A DNA stretch of 7,120 nt. Source: Lachnospiraceae bacterium (GTDB lineage: Bacteria; Bacillota; Clostridia; Lachnospirales; Lachnospiraceae). Shown piece by piece: positions 1 through 5,126 of this stretch (position 1 is its first letter; each line of letters starts with the position of its first letter). The translations under genes and the position numbers were made by a program. Below the pieces are notes generated by a model. The model was not told where the DNA came from. It did not search any database and saw nothing but the letters and a program-made list of their open reading frames with translations. The stretch lies in the NCBI GenBank assembly GCA_016282215.1, contig JAEEKC010000304.1:1-7120 (forward strand). Reading direction: 5' to 3'.

Positions 1-890
1 CGGAAATATACAGCAATCTGAATTTGCAGACGACCTATGCAGACTATCCTTTCGAGGTGGATTGGGAGAGCAGTGATTACGGTCTGGTGGATTCTGATGG
101 CACTGTGAAAAATGATGAGACTGCGCAGACGCAGCTGGTTACTTTAACGGCGCATCTTGCTTATCGGGACAAAGAGTGGGAATGTGCCTTTCCCGTCATG
201 GTACATCCGAGAAAAGAAACGGCGCTGGAACAGTGGATCAGACAGGCAAGGCAGCAGCTGCGAGCAGCGGATGAAAAGAGCCGGACAGAAGAAGCATTTT
301 TACTGCCCGGTAAACTTCTCGGAAAAGAAGTGCGCTTCCGGCTTTCGAATGAGGGCAGGGAATGGATGCTCGCGCCGATTTGTATTGTGCTTGTGATCGG
401 ACTGTTTTACATGAAAGATCATGACCTGGAAAAAGAACTGGAAAAAAGACGGGACGGGATCGAACGCAGTTACCCGGAGTTTGTCGGAAAATTCGTCCTG
501 CTGTTTGGGGCAGGGTTGTCCGTCCGGGGTGTTCTGCAAAGGATCAGCGAAGGAGAAGATCTAAACAGTGATCTGCGGCTGGAACTGAAGGTGCTTCTAC
601 GGGATCTGAAAAACGGGATCTCAGAATCCGAGGCGCTGACCAGATTTGGGAAAAGGCTCGGCAGTCCGCTTTACATCCGTTTTAGCTCTTTTCTGATCGG
701 GAATCTGAAGAAGGGAAATTCCGACTTGCTCCGGCTCTTGCAGGAGGAGGCGGAAAACGCATTTATCCTTCGTAAAAATCATGCCAAAAAACTGGGTGAG
801 GAAGCTTCGGCAAAACTTCTCTTTCCCATGTTTTTGATGCTTGGAGTTGTTATGGCGGTCATCATCATGCCGGCTTTCATGTCGCTATGA
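1..890 (+). CDS. TadC-like T2SSF platform protein with an N-terminal Ig-like domain (5' partial)
   Basis: The frame is open to the left edge, so the gene begins upstream; the TTG at 24 is internal. Counting that TTG as residue 1, residues 1-62 resemble an atrophied bacterial Ig domain (aBig type): a W-x-S-S-D turn near 14-18, a D-G-T-V turn near 25-28, then a V-T-L-T-A strand and a final hydrophobic strand. A polar linker with a coiled-coil look (65-112) leads to a membrane helix (about 115-130). Residues 145-262 match the T2SSF cytoplasmic helical bundle, including G-x-S-x-x-x-V-L near 164-171 and the K-K-L-G-E-E-A-S-x-K-L-L signature before a terminal membrane helix (265-286, ending P-A-F). 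T2SSF proteins form the inner-membrane platform that couples the secretion ATPase to pilus assembly. The Ig part would lie outside the cell. TadC rather than TadB is inferred from the following pilin gene. Confidence 0.8.
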   Translation, partial: EIYSNLNLQTTYADYPFEVDWESSDYGLVDSDGTVKNDETAQTQLVTLTAHLAYRDKEWECAFPVMVHPRKETALEQWIRQARQQLRAADEKSRTEEAFLLPGKLLGKEVRFRLSNEGREWMLAPICIVLVIGLFYMKDHDLEKELEKRRDGIERSYPEFVGKFVLLFGAGLSVRGVLQRISEGEDLNSDLRLELKVLLRDLKNGISESEALTRFGKRLGSPLYIRFSSFLIGNLKKGNSDLLRLLQEEAENAFILRKNHAKKLGEEASAKLLFPMFLMLGVVMAVIIMPAFMSL

Positions 891-924
891 TACTTTTGAC
901 CGGCCTTGACAATAATAACGGATG

Positions 925-934
925 AAAGGAGGTG
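925..934 (+). promoter_or_regulatory. Ribosome binding site of the Flp1-like pilin gene
   Basis: AAAGGAGGTG is a near-perfect Shine-Dalgarno sequence; GGAGG ends nine bases before the ATG at 942. This decides the start: the in-frame TTG at 906 lies upstream of the site and would add 12 residues absent from such pilins. Its strength fits a highly translated structural subunit. Confidence 0.85.
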
Positions 935-941
935 TGGCAAT

Positions 942-1106
942 ATGATATTGCATGAACTCTGGCAAGATGAAGAGGGAGACGGTACGGTCGAGATCATATT
1001 GATTTTGGTGGTTCTGATCGGCCTGGTTCTGATCTTCAAAAAACAACTGACAGATTTGGTAAACAACATTTTTAAAACGATCACAACGGAAAGTAAAAAA
1101 GTCTGA
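942..1106 (+). CDS. Flp1-like type IVb mini-pilin
   Basis: This 54-residue protein has a short charged leader (M-I-L-H-E-L-W-Q-D-E-E-G), then D-G-T-V-E and one hydrophobic helix (about 16-33) ending in K-K, followed by a short polar tail. Gly12 followed by Glu17 fits the G-x-x-x-x-E prepilin cleavage rule of type IVb pilins, giving a mature subunit of about 42 residues. This is the layout of the Flp1-like family of Firmicutes. It is expected to be processed by the A24 peptidase at 3995-4450 and polymerised into a thin Tad-like pilus. It lies 51 bases after the platform gene. The call rests on motif and context; a small single-pass protein could mimic the pattern, but the leader, Gly/Glu spacing and neighbours agree. 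Confidence 0.85.
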   Translation: MILHELWQDEEGDGTVEIILILVVLIGLVLIFKKQLTDLVNNIFKTITTESKKV

Positions 1107-1185
1107 GTGTCATGTAGTGTCGATAGAAACCGAAATGCCCGAAAGACAGTAAAAAACAAAAAGATCAAAAAAGAAAGGGGACGGC

Positions 1186-2724
1186 ATGCAGCAGGCTGTG
1201 CATAAAAGAAGGGAAGGATCCATTACCATATATCTGGCCATGACACTTGCGGTTTTATTATCGCTGGTGCTGGCCCTTGTGGAGAGCGCGAGAGAACGTG
1301 CACTTTGGCTGCTGGCGGATTGCGGCGTGGACCTGGCGGTGTATTCCGTTTTCGCGGAATATAACCGGGAACTGTTTGATGCGTATGACCTGCTGTTTGT
1401 CGATACCTCATATCTGACCGGCGAGACCGGGAATCGTCTTTTGGAAAAGCATTTGGAAAGGTATATTGACGAAAACTTAAGTGATGGCAATACTGCGCCG
1501 CTGATCACAAAGGATCTGACAGGGGCGTTTTTGCAGGAACTGACGATCGACGAGTTTTCCCTTGCAACGGATGGCAAGGGAGAGATCTTTGAGCGGCAGG
1601 CAGTTGCTTATATGAAACAAAAGTACGGTGTGGGTTATATAGAGGATCTGAAAAACGAATTTGAACGGGCGAAAGAAAATGAACTGTTTACAAAGGACGT
1701 GGCATCGGAAAGAGAAGGAAACGAAGGAGCACTGGCTGAGGCAAAAAAGAACGGCATTGATACCGGTGAAGTGGATGAGGACGGAAATCCCATCATGGAG
1801 GATGTCGAATTTGAGAATCCGGCGGATGGTGTCAATGCAGGGAGGTCCATGGGAATTCTGAATCTGGTGGCACCTGCTGCAGAGGTTTCGCAAAAGGGCG
1901 TGAAAACGGAAACGCTGCTCTCAAAGCGCGGGATACAAAGGAAGGGAGACGGGCTTTGCGGACGGGAAGATGCGGGAGCGATGAAAAAAATGTGGTTTGC
2001 GCTGTATACCTGTGATCATACCGGAAACTACCTTCATCCGAAAGAGGATGGCGTGCTCGCATATCAGATGGAATACATACTGTCCGGGAAAAGCAATGAT
2101 ACGGATAATCTGAAAAGTGTAACAGAACGTCTTTTGCTTCTTCGTGAGACGGCCAATGTGGTCTTTCTGTTTTCAGACGCTGCAAAAGTGAGCGAGGCAG
2201 AGGCCCTGGCACTATCGATCGCATCAGCGGCAGGAGCGCCGGTGCTGACGGAACTGATCAAGATCTCTCTTTTGTTTGCCTGGGCGTTTGCGGAAAGCGT
2301 CTGGGATGTGCGGCAGCTCCTTGCGGGCCGCAGGATCCCGCTGATGAAGACAGCTGCGGACTGGCATTTCTCGCTGGAGGGGATGCTGAATTATCAAAAT
2401 GAAGGCGCGGGCGAAACGGTTCCCGGGCAGGATGAAAACGGCGGTCAGCAGAGCGCTTTCGCGGACGGGATGCGGGGACGGCTTATGGCACTTTCGGAAG
2501 GGAAACTGGGATACGAAGAATACCTGATGTTGTTTTTGTTTTTGGAAAAAGAGGAAACGGTGGTTTTGCGCATGATGGATATCGCGGAAATGGATGTCAG
2601 GTCCAAAAGCGGAGATTACGGATTCCGGCTGGAAGATTGCATGGATCATATGAGTATCACGGCAGTCGTAGAAGGAAAACTTGGCGGCCAAAGAACCGTA
2701 AAGAGAAAGTTCTCGTATACATGA
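1186..2724 (+). CDS. DUF5702 domain-containing membrane-anchored protein (TadE/TadG-like N-terminus)
   Basis: A 512-residue protein with a basic N-terminus (H-K-R-R-E-G), then G-S-I-T-I-Y and one hydrophobic helix (about 12-33) ending in E-S-A-R, like the minor pseudopilins of Tad loci but without the Glu at +5. The rest should be extracytoplasmic. Features I associate with DUF5702 are the A-E-Y-N-R-x-L-F-D-A-Y-D-L-L-F-V-D-T stretch (57-73), the A-W-A-F-A-E-S-V-W-D-V-R-x-L-L-x-G-R-R-I-P-L stretch (about 365-387) and the Y-E-E-Y-L near 443 followed by R-M-M-D. The middle (about 165-210) is rich in Glu and Lys. ATG 1186 is chosen because AAAGGGG lies five bases upstream. The family has no established biochemical role; its position between pilin and pseudopilins suggests a surface or assembly component, perhaps a TadG counterpart. 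Confidence 0.8.
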   Translation: MQQAVHKRREGSITIYLAMTLAVLLSLVLALVESARERALWLLADCGVDLAVYSVFAEYNRELFDAYDLLFVDTSYLTGETGNRLLEKHLERYIDENLSDGNTAPLITKDLTGAFLQELTIDEFSLATDGKGEIFERQAVAYMKQKYGVGYIEDLKNEFERAKENELFTKDVASEREGNEGALAEAKKNGIDTGEVDEDGNPIMEDVEFENPADGVNAGRSMGILNLVAPAAEVSQKGVKTETLLSKRGIQRKGDGLCGREDAGAMKKMWFALYTCDHTGNYLHPKEDGVLAYQMEYILSGKSNDTDNLKSVTERLLLLRETANVVFLFSDAAKVSEAEALALSIASAAGAPVLTELIKISLLFAWAFAESVWDVRQLLAGRRIPLMKTAADWHFSLEGMLNYQNEGAGETVPGQDENGGQQSAFADGMRGRLMALSEGKLGYEEYLMLFLFLEKEETVVLRMMDIAEMDVRSKSGDYGFRLEDCMDHMSITAVVEGKLGGQRTVKRKFSYT

Positions 2725-2845
2725 AACAGTGAAAAACATATCCGGAAACCAGTGTGAAAATGAAGGGGGGATTCACAGAAAAACGTAGAAAAAGCGGGTA
2801 TCGCAGGGGATGTTCTTCCGGTGTATTCTTCTTGATGCTATGACA

Positions 2846-2877
2846 ATCATTGACTTGCTTTTTTCGGGTTCAATGAT
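2846..2877. repeat. Inverted repeat ATCATTGA / TCAATGAT, possible operator
   Basis: Perfect eight-base arms at 2846-2853 and 2870-2877 are separated by 16 bases. There is no GC-rich stem followed by a T run, so a terminator is unlikely. The arm spacing (24 bases centre to centre) would suit a dimeric DNA-binding protein. The arms overlap both boxes of the possible promoter at 2850-2877. Confidence 0.35.
2850..2877 (+). promoter_or_regulatory. Possible sigma-A-type promoter
   Basis: TTGACT at 2850-2855 differs from the -35 consensus at one position; AATGAT at 2872-2877 matches four of six bases of the -10 consensus after a 16-base spacer. It would start transcription inside the spacer toward the TadE-like gene. 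The -10 box is weak and the call is tentative. Confidence 0.2.
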
Positions 2878-2921
2878 GAACTGAAAACATAATTGAAAAA
2901 TATAAAATCAAAGAAAGGATA

Positions 2922-3110
2922 ATGTATTCTCCGGACGGCACACACCATTTCTCGGGCGTATCCACGCATAATATGCCCGGACCGGAAGAACATCCCCTGA
3001 GACGCCGGCCGGTTTGCGGAAGGTACGGAAAAGACACCATAGAAAAGATGTTAGAAAAGGTATATTACGGTTTCACAGCAGGATGGGGCTTTCAAACGAA
3101 AAATGACTGA
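2922..3110 (+). CDS. Doubtful 62-codon open frame, unrecognised product
   Basis: The predicted product has many His, Pro, Gly and Arg residues in its first half (E-H-P-L-R-R-R-P near 23-30), one Cys (32), a short amphipathic segment (about 38-48) and an aromatic tail. I recognise no domain, signal peptide or membrane helix. AAAGGA lies only two bases before the ATG, closer than other sites in this locus. A good hairpin (2953-2979) lies inside the frame. The stop falls 18 bases before the next gene. It may be a small real protein of this locus, a gene remnant, or a chance frame in an untranslated leader; I favour one of the last two. Confidence 0.25.
   Translation: MYSPDGTHHFSGVSTHNMPGPEEHPLRRRPVCGRYGKDTIEKMLEKVYYGFTAGWGFQTKND
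2953..2979 (+). other. Stem-loop, nine base pairs
   Basis: CGGGCGTAT (2953-2961) pairs with ATATGCCCG (2971-2979) with one G-U wobble around a nine-base loop. It is not followed by a T run, so it is not a typical intrinsic terminator. It lies within the doubtful 62-codon frame and could be a structured part of the leader of the TadE-like gene at 3129. Confidence 0.35.
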
Positions 3111-3128
3111 AATAATACGGGGGGAAGC

Positions 3129-3836
3129 GTGTGCAAAAACAGTAGTTCATATGAAAAAAAGAGGGCAGGCCAGATCAAGAAAAATTCCGGCAGCATGACG
3201 ATTGAAGCAGCGATGGTTCTGCCGCTGTTTCTGTTTGCTATGATGAGTCTGCTGTCGGTGATGCGAATGCTGCAGAAAAGTATGGAAACGGAGCTGAAGC
3301 TCTATCAGGCAGCAAGAAATGCGGCAGTGTATTCGGCAGCGGTCAAAGAAGGAGCGGAGGGGAGCGATGGTGACTGGATCAGGTTAAAGCTGGTCTACCC
3401 GGTGAGCGGGCAGGCGGCAGGACCTTTTCAAAAAACGCTTCTTCTGGAAAACCATGTGAATGTGCATATCTTTAACGGCTATTCAGGCGACTCAGGTGAA
3501 GGCGGCGATGAGCAGAAAGAAGAATATGTATACGTGACCGAAACCGGTCAGGTATATCACAGAAGCAGGGAGTGCTCTCATCTGAATATTTCGGTCAGGA
3601 GCGTGCGGGGCAGTGGTCTGGGCGGTGAGAGAAGCGTTGATGGTTCAAAGTATTATCGATGTCCTTATTGCTGCAAAGGGTTTTCTTCATCAGATGTGGG
3701 ATCCATGGAATTGTTTGTAACAGATTATGGTGATCGTTATCATACCAGACTGGATTGCCCCGGACTGAAAAGAACGATCCGACTGATCCCCATCTCGCAG
3801 GTGGGCGGAAGACGTCCATGCAGCCGATGCGGCTGA
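3129..3836 (+). CDS. TadE-like pseudopilin with two C-terminal His/Cys (HX4C-CX2C) modules
   Basis: A 235-residue protein with a basic leader, then G-S-M-T-I-E-A-A and a hydrophobic helix (about 23-45). Gly21 and Glu26 have the G-x4-E spacing of prepilin peptidase substrates, and the T-I-E-A-A start is typical of TadE. After an extracytoplasmic helix and strand region come two similar modules: residues 134-182, with Y-V-T-x-x-G-x-x-Y-H, His144, Cys149, Cys178 and Cys181; and residues 195-235, with F-V-T-x-x-G-x-x-Y-H, His205, Cys210, Cys231 and Cys234. Each resembles the Y-H-x4-C ... P-C-S-x-C tail found on various secreted Firmicutes proteins and could bind a metal ion. The GTG start is the only plausible one; the next in-frame ATG (residue 23) lies past the cleavage glycine. 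The upstream site is G-rich (3119-3127). The protein ends one residue after the last Cys. Confidence 0.8.
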   Translation: MCKNSSSYEKKRAGQIKKNSGSMTIEAAMVLPLFLFAMMSLLSVMRMLQKSMETELKLYQAARNAAVYSAAVKEGAEGSDGDWIRLKLVYPVSGQAAGPFQKTLLLENHVNVHIFNGYSGDSGEGGDEQKEEYVYVTETGQVYHRSRECSHLNISVRSVRGSGLGGERSVDGSKYYRCPYCCKGFSSSDVGSMELFVTDYGDRYHTRLDCPGLKRTIRLIPISQVGGRRPCSRCG

Positions 3837-3878
3837 GACTATGGTTGTGTGAAGTTAACAGCATTTCGATTGGATGAT

Positions 3879-3930
3879 AGTGTAAAGACCGATATGAAAA
3901 TGCAGTGTCAAATAACTATTGATCAATTGA
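3879..3930 (+). repeat. 52-base interspersed repeat, copy A
   Basis: First of two abutting copies between the TadE-like gene and the peptidase gene; its core is GACCGATATGAAAATGC (3887-3903). It matches copy B at 46 of 52 positions without gaps, the first 25 being identical. It contains the palindrome ATTGATCAAT (3918-3927), degraded in the other copies. Upstream, GGATGATAG also resembles the bases before copy C, so the unit may extend a little further left. Confidence 0.9.
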
Positions 3931-3982
3931 AGTGTAAAGACCGATATGAAAATGCGGAGTCAAATAATTACTAATCAATTAA
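3931..3982 (+). repeat. 52-base interspersed repeat, copy B
   Basis: Directly follows copy A with no spacer. Its 3' end runs into the AAAGGAG of the peptidase gene; position 50 of the unit is 14 bases before the TTG start. I use this copy as the reference for the others. Confidence 0.9.
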
Positions 3983-3987
3983 AGGAG
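3981..3987 (+). promoter_or_regulatory. Ribosome binding site of the prepilin peptidase gene
   Basis: AAAGGAG lies seven bases before the TTG at 3995. Because an in-frame TAA lies at 3980-3982, no start further upstream is possible, so this site fixes the unusual TTG start. Its first two bases belong to repeat copy B. Confidence 0.8.
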
Positions 3988-3994
3988 TACATCA

Positions 3995-4450
3995 TTGGAA
4001 AAGCTAAAACTGGCATATTTTCTGCTGCCGTTTTTAGGATGGAACACGATCACAGATCTGAAGGAAGGACGGATCAGTTTTCTGTCCGTTCTTTTTTTCG
4101 GAGCGCTTGGGATCGTTTTGCTGCTTTGTCCTATGGGAAAGGATCTGCTGTGCCAAAACGGAAGCATATATGTGCATGCGCTGGGCGCGGGAATTGGTTT
4201 GTTGATGCTTTTGATATCCGTTGCCACCGGTGGCGGGATCGGGGTCGGAGACGGAATTGTTGCCGTTGTGCTCGGGTGGTATCTCGGTATCTGGCAGGTA
4301 TTGTTGCTGTTCCTGTTTGCTTTTTTTTCAGCCGGTCTGCTGGGGGGAGCGCTTTTGCTTTTGAAAAAGGCCGGGCGAAAAAGCCGGTTGCCGATGCTGC
4401 CTTTTTTATTGCTGTCATATGTTTTCCTTTTGGCCAGCGGCCTGCTTTGA
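3995..4450 (+). CDS. A24-family prepilin peptidase (CpaA/TadV type)
   Basis: A 151-residue, very hydrophobic protein with about five or six membrane helices. It has both catalytic aspartates of the A24 aspartic peptidases: Asp21 in W-N-T-I-T-D-L-K-E-G-R-I (the family's D-x-x-x-x-x-I-P region, here I-S) and Asp86 in G-I-G-V-G-D, the G-x-G-D motif. It lacks the cytoplasmic methyltransferase domain of the larger PilD type, as usual for Tad-locus enzymes; the length suits the short class. It should cleave the leaders of the pilin at 942 and the TadE-like proteins at 3129 and 4546 at the membrane's cytoplasmic face. The gene starts with TTG behind a good ribosome binding site. The 158-base gap before it is mostly two copies of the 52-base repeat. 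Confidence 0.9.
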   Translation: MEKLKLAYFLLPFLGWNTITDLKEGRISFLSVLFFGALGIVLLLCPMGKDLLCQNGSIYVHALGAGIGLLMLLISVATGGGIGVGDGIVAVVLGWYLGIWQVLLLFLFAFFSAGLLGGALLLLKKAGRKSRLPMLPFLLLSYVFLLASGLL

Positions 4451-4482
4451 GAACAGAGGGATTACCTTAAAGGAATGGCGGT

Positions 4483-4534
4483 AGTGTAAAGTTTGGTATG
4501 AAAATACGGAGTTGATAAACGAATGATAAATTGG
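4483..4534 (+). repeat. 52-base interspersed repeat, copy C
   Basis: Aligns with copy B without gaps at 36 of 52 positions (20 of the first 25). It starts AGTGTAAAG and keeps TATGAAAAT and CGGAGT; the 3' half is diverged but ends ATAAATTGG, like coding copy E. Its last bases are the start of the ribosome binding site of the second TadE-like gene. Confidence 0.8.
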
Positions 4535-4540
4535 AAGGGG
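4533..4540 (+). promoter_or_regulatory. Ribosome binding site of the second TadE-like gene
   Basis: GGAAGGGG lies five bases before the GTG at 4546 and overlaps the end of repeat copy C. It selects the GTG over the in-frame TTG at 4531, which lies before and overlaps the site. Confidence 0.7.
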
Positions 4541-4545
4541 ATACC

Positions 4546-5082
4546 GTGAGAAGAAACAGGGCCGAAAAGAATGATGACAGAAAGCAGAGGAAAGATGGGT
4601 GGAAGATATCGTGCACAGGCTCTGCGACGATTGAGGCGGCATGTCTGATGCCGATGGTGCTCGGTGTCATTTTCCTGACGATCTATTTATGCGTGTTTGC
4701 CTATAACAGGGCTGCTGCGGTCTCTCTTGCAGGCAGATGTATCGTAGAGGCTGCCGGTATGGAGCAGGAAGGCGCGTCAGTCATTGAAAGTAAGGTGACA
4801 GAGGCTCTGCAGCATGGTCTGAATGCAATGCCGATGGTCAGTTCATCGGGTAAGGTATCAGCCAGCCTGTTGACGGTAAAGGTGACGGCGGGATTTGATC
4901 AGTCTATGGGAGTCCGTCTGCTTTCGGGATTGCCGAAAGGCATGCAGTTTGAGACCTCGCAGACAATGACAAGACTGGATCCGGCGAAATATTTATGGAC
5001 ACTCAAGATTGCGAAAGAAGCAATGTCGGGGAGAGGGAATGTTCCGGCAACAGAGCCGGAGGTAATGGATAGATCGAGATGA
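4546..5082 (+). CDS. TadE-like pseudopilin
   Basis: A 178-residue protein with a strongly basic, charged leader (R-R-N-R-A-E-K-N-D-D-R-K), then C-T-G-S-A-T-I-E-A-A and a hydrophobic helix (about 31-55, with P-M-V-L-G-V-I-F). Gly25 followed by Glu30 fits prepilin peptidase cleavage. The remaining part, about 120 residues, is predicted extracytoplasmic, with a helix after the membrane segment and a strand-rich end; it has none of the Cys modules of the first TadE-like protein. Minor pseudopilins of this kind help initiate or regulate Tad pilus assembly. GTG 4546 is chosen by its ribosome binding site. The last codons (M-D-R-S-R) and the TGA lie inside repeat copy D, suggesting that the original C-terminus may have been altered by the repeat. 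Confidence 0.8.
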   Translation: MRRNRAEKNDDRKQRKDGWKISCTGSATIEAACLMPMVLGVIFLTIYLCVFAYNRAAAVSLAGRCIVEAAGMEQEGASVIESKVTEALQHGLNAMPMVSSSGKVSASLLTVKVTAGFDQSMGVRLLSGLPKGMQFETSQTMTRLDPAKYLWTLKIAKEAMSGRGNVPATEPEVMDRSR

Positions 5083-5113
5083 AAATGCTGAAACGATAAA
5101 CTACTGATAGATT
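5064..5113 (+). repeat. 52-base interspersed repeat, copy D (overlaps the end of a gene)
   Basis: Matches the first 25 bases of copy B at 20 positions, including GATGAAAATGC. The second half is closer to copy C (16 of 22 positions from 5092 to 5113), and the run into AAGGAG is one base shorter than in copy B. The first 19 bases are coding sequence of the upstream TadE-like gene, whose TGA (5080-5082) sits in the ATATGAA core. Confidence 0.7.
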
Positions 5114-5119
5114 AAGGAG
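5114..5119 (+). promoter_or_regulatory. Ribosome binding site of the DUF6382 gene
   Basis: AAGGAG directly follows repeat copy D. It is one base from the ATG at 5121 but seven bases from the ATG at 5127, so 5127 is the likely start. Confidence 0.75.
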
Positions 5120-5126
5120 AATGATC

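Larger units (their letters stand above)
2725..2921 (+). other. 197-base intergenic stretch with an inverted repeat and no recognised gene
   Basis: This is the longest gene-free spacer in the window. It holds an A/G-rich first half with an isolated AAGGGGGG (2763-2770) resembling a ribosome binding site but with no start codon at a usable distance, a weak six-base stem (TGTGAA 2753-2758 with TTCACA 2772-2777), the inverted repeat at 2846-2877 and an A/T-rich tail. No T-tailed terminator hairpin is visible after the DUF5702 gene, so read-through is likely. It may be the remains of a lost gene or the leader of a second transcription unit. Confidence 0.5.

Noticed and set aside
906..911. Consensus -35 box TTGACA before the pilin gene
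   Set aside because: No -10-like hexamer lies 16-18 bases downstream; that position is occupied by the ribosome binding site.
906..941. TTG at 906 as the start of the pilin gene
   Set aside because: It lies upstream of the strong ribosome binding site and would add 12 residues ahead of a leader that already fits the prepilin pattern.
779..1168. Minus-strand open frame of 129 codons across the pilin gene
   Set aside because: It overlaps two well-supported + strand genes, resembles no known family and is probably a shadow of their codon bias.
2753..2777. Terminator after the DUF5702 gene
   Set aside because: The stem TGTGAA/TTCACA is short, has a 13-base loop and no following T run.
2881..3060. 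Riboswitch (for example c-di-GMP type) upstream of the TadE-like gene
   Set aside because: I compared it with the c-di-GMP riboswitch core from memory and saw none of the expected conserved blocks.
3918..3927. Palindrome ATTGATCAAT as a transcription factor site
   Set aside because: It is intact only in copy A; copies B, C and D have changed bases in it, so it is more simply part of the repeat.
3879..3982. CRISPR-like array from the tandem 52-base units
   Set aside because: The units abut with no unique spacer, are longer and less palindromic than CRISPR repeats, and no cas gene is visible.
3946..4470. Open frame of 174 codons on the + strand overlapping the peptidase gene
   Set aside because: It starts inside repeat copy B without a ribosome binding site and gives an Arg/Cys/Phe-rich product of no family; the overlapping frame encodes a clear A24 peptidase.
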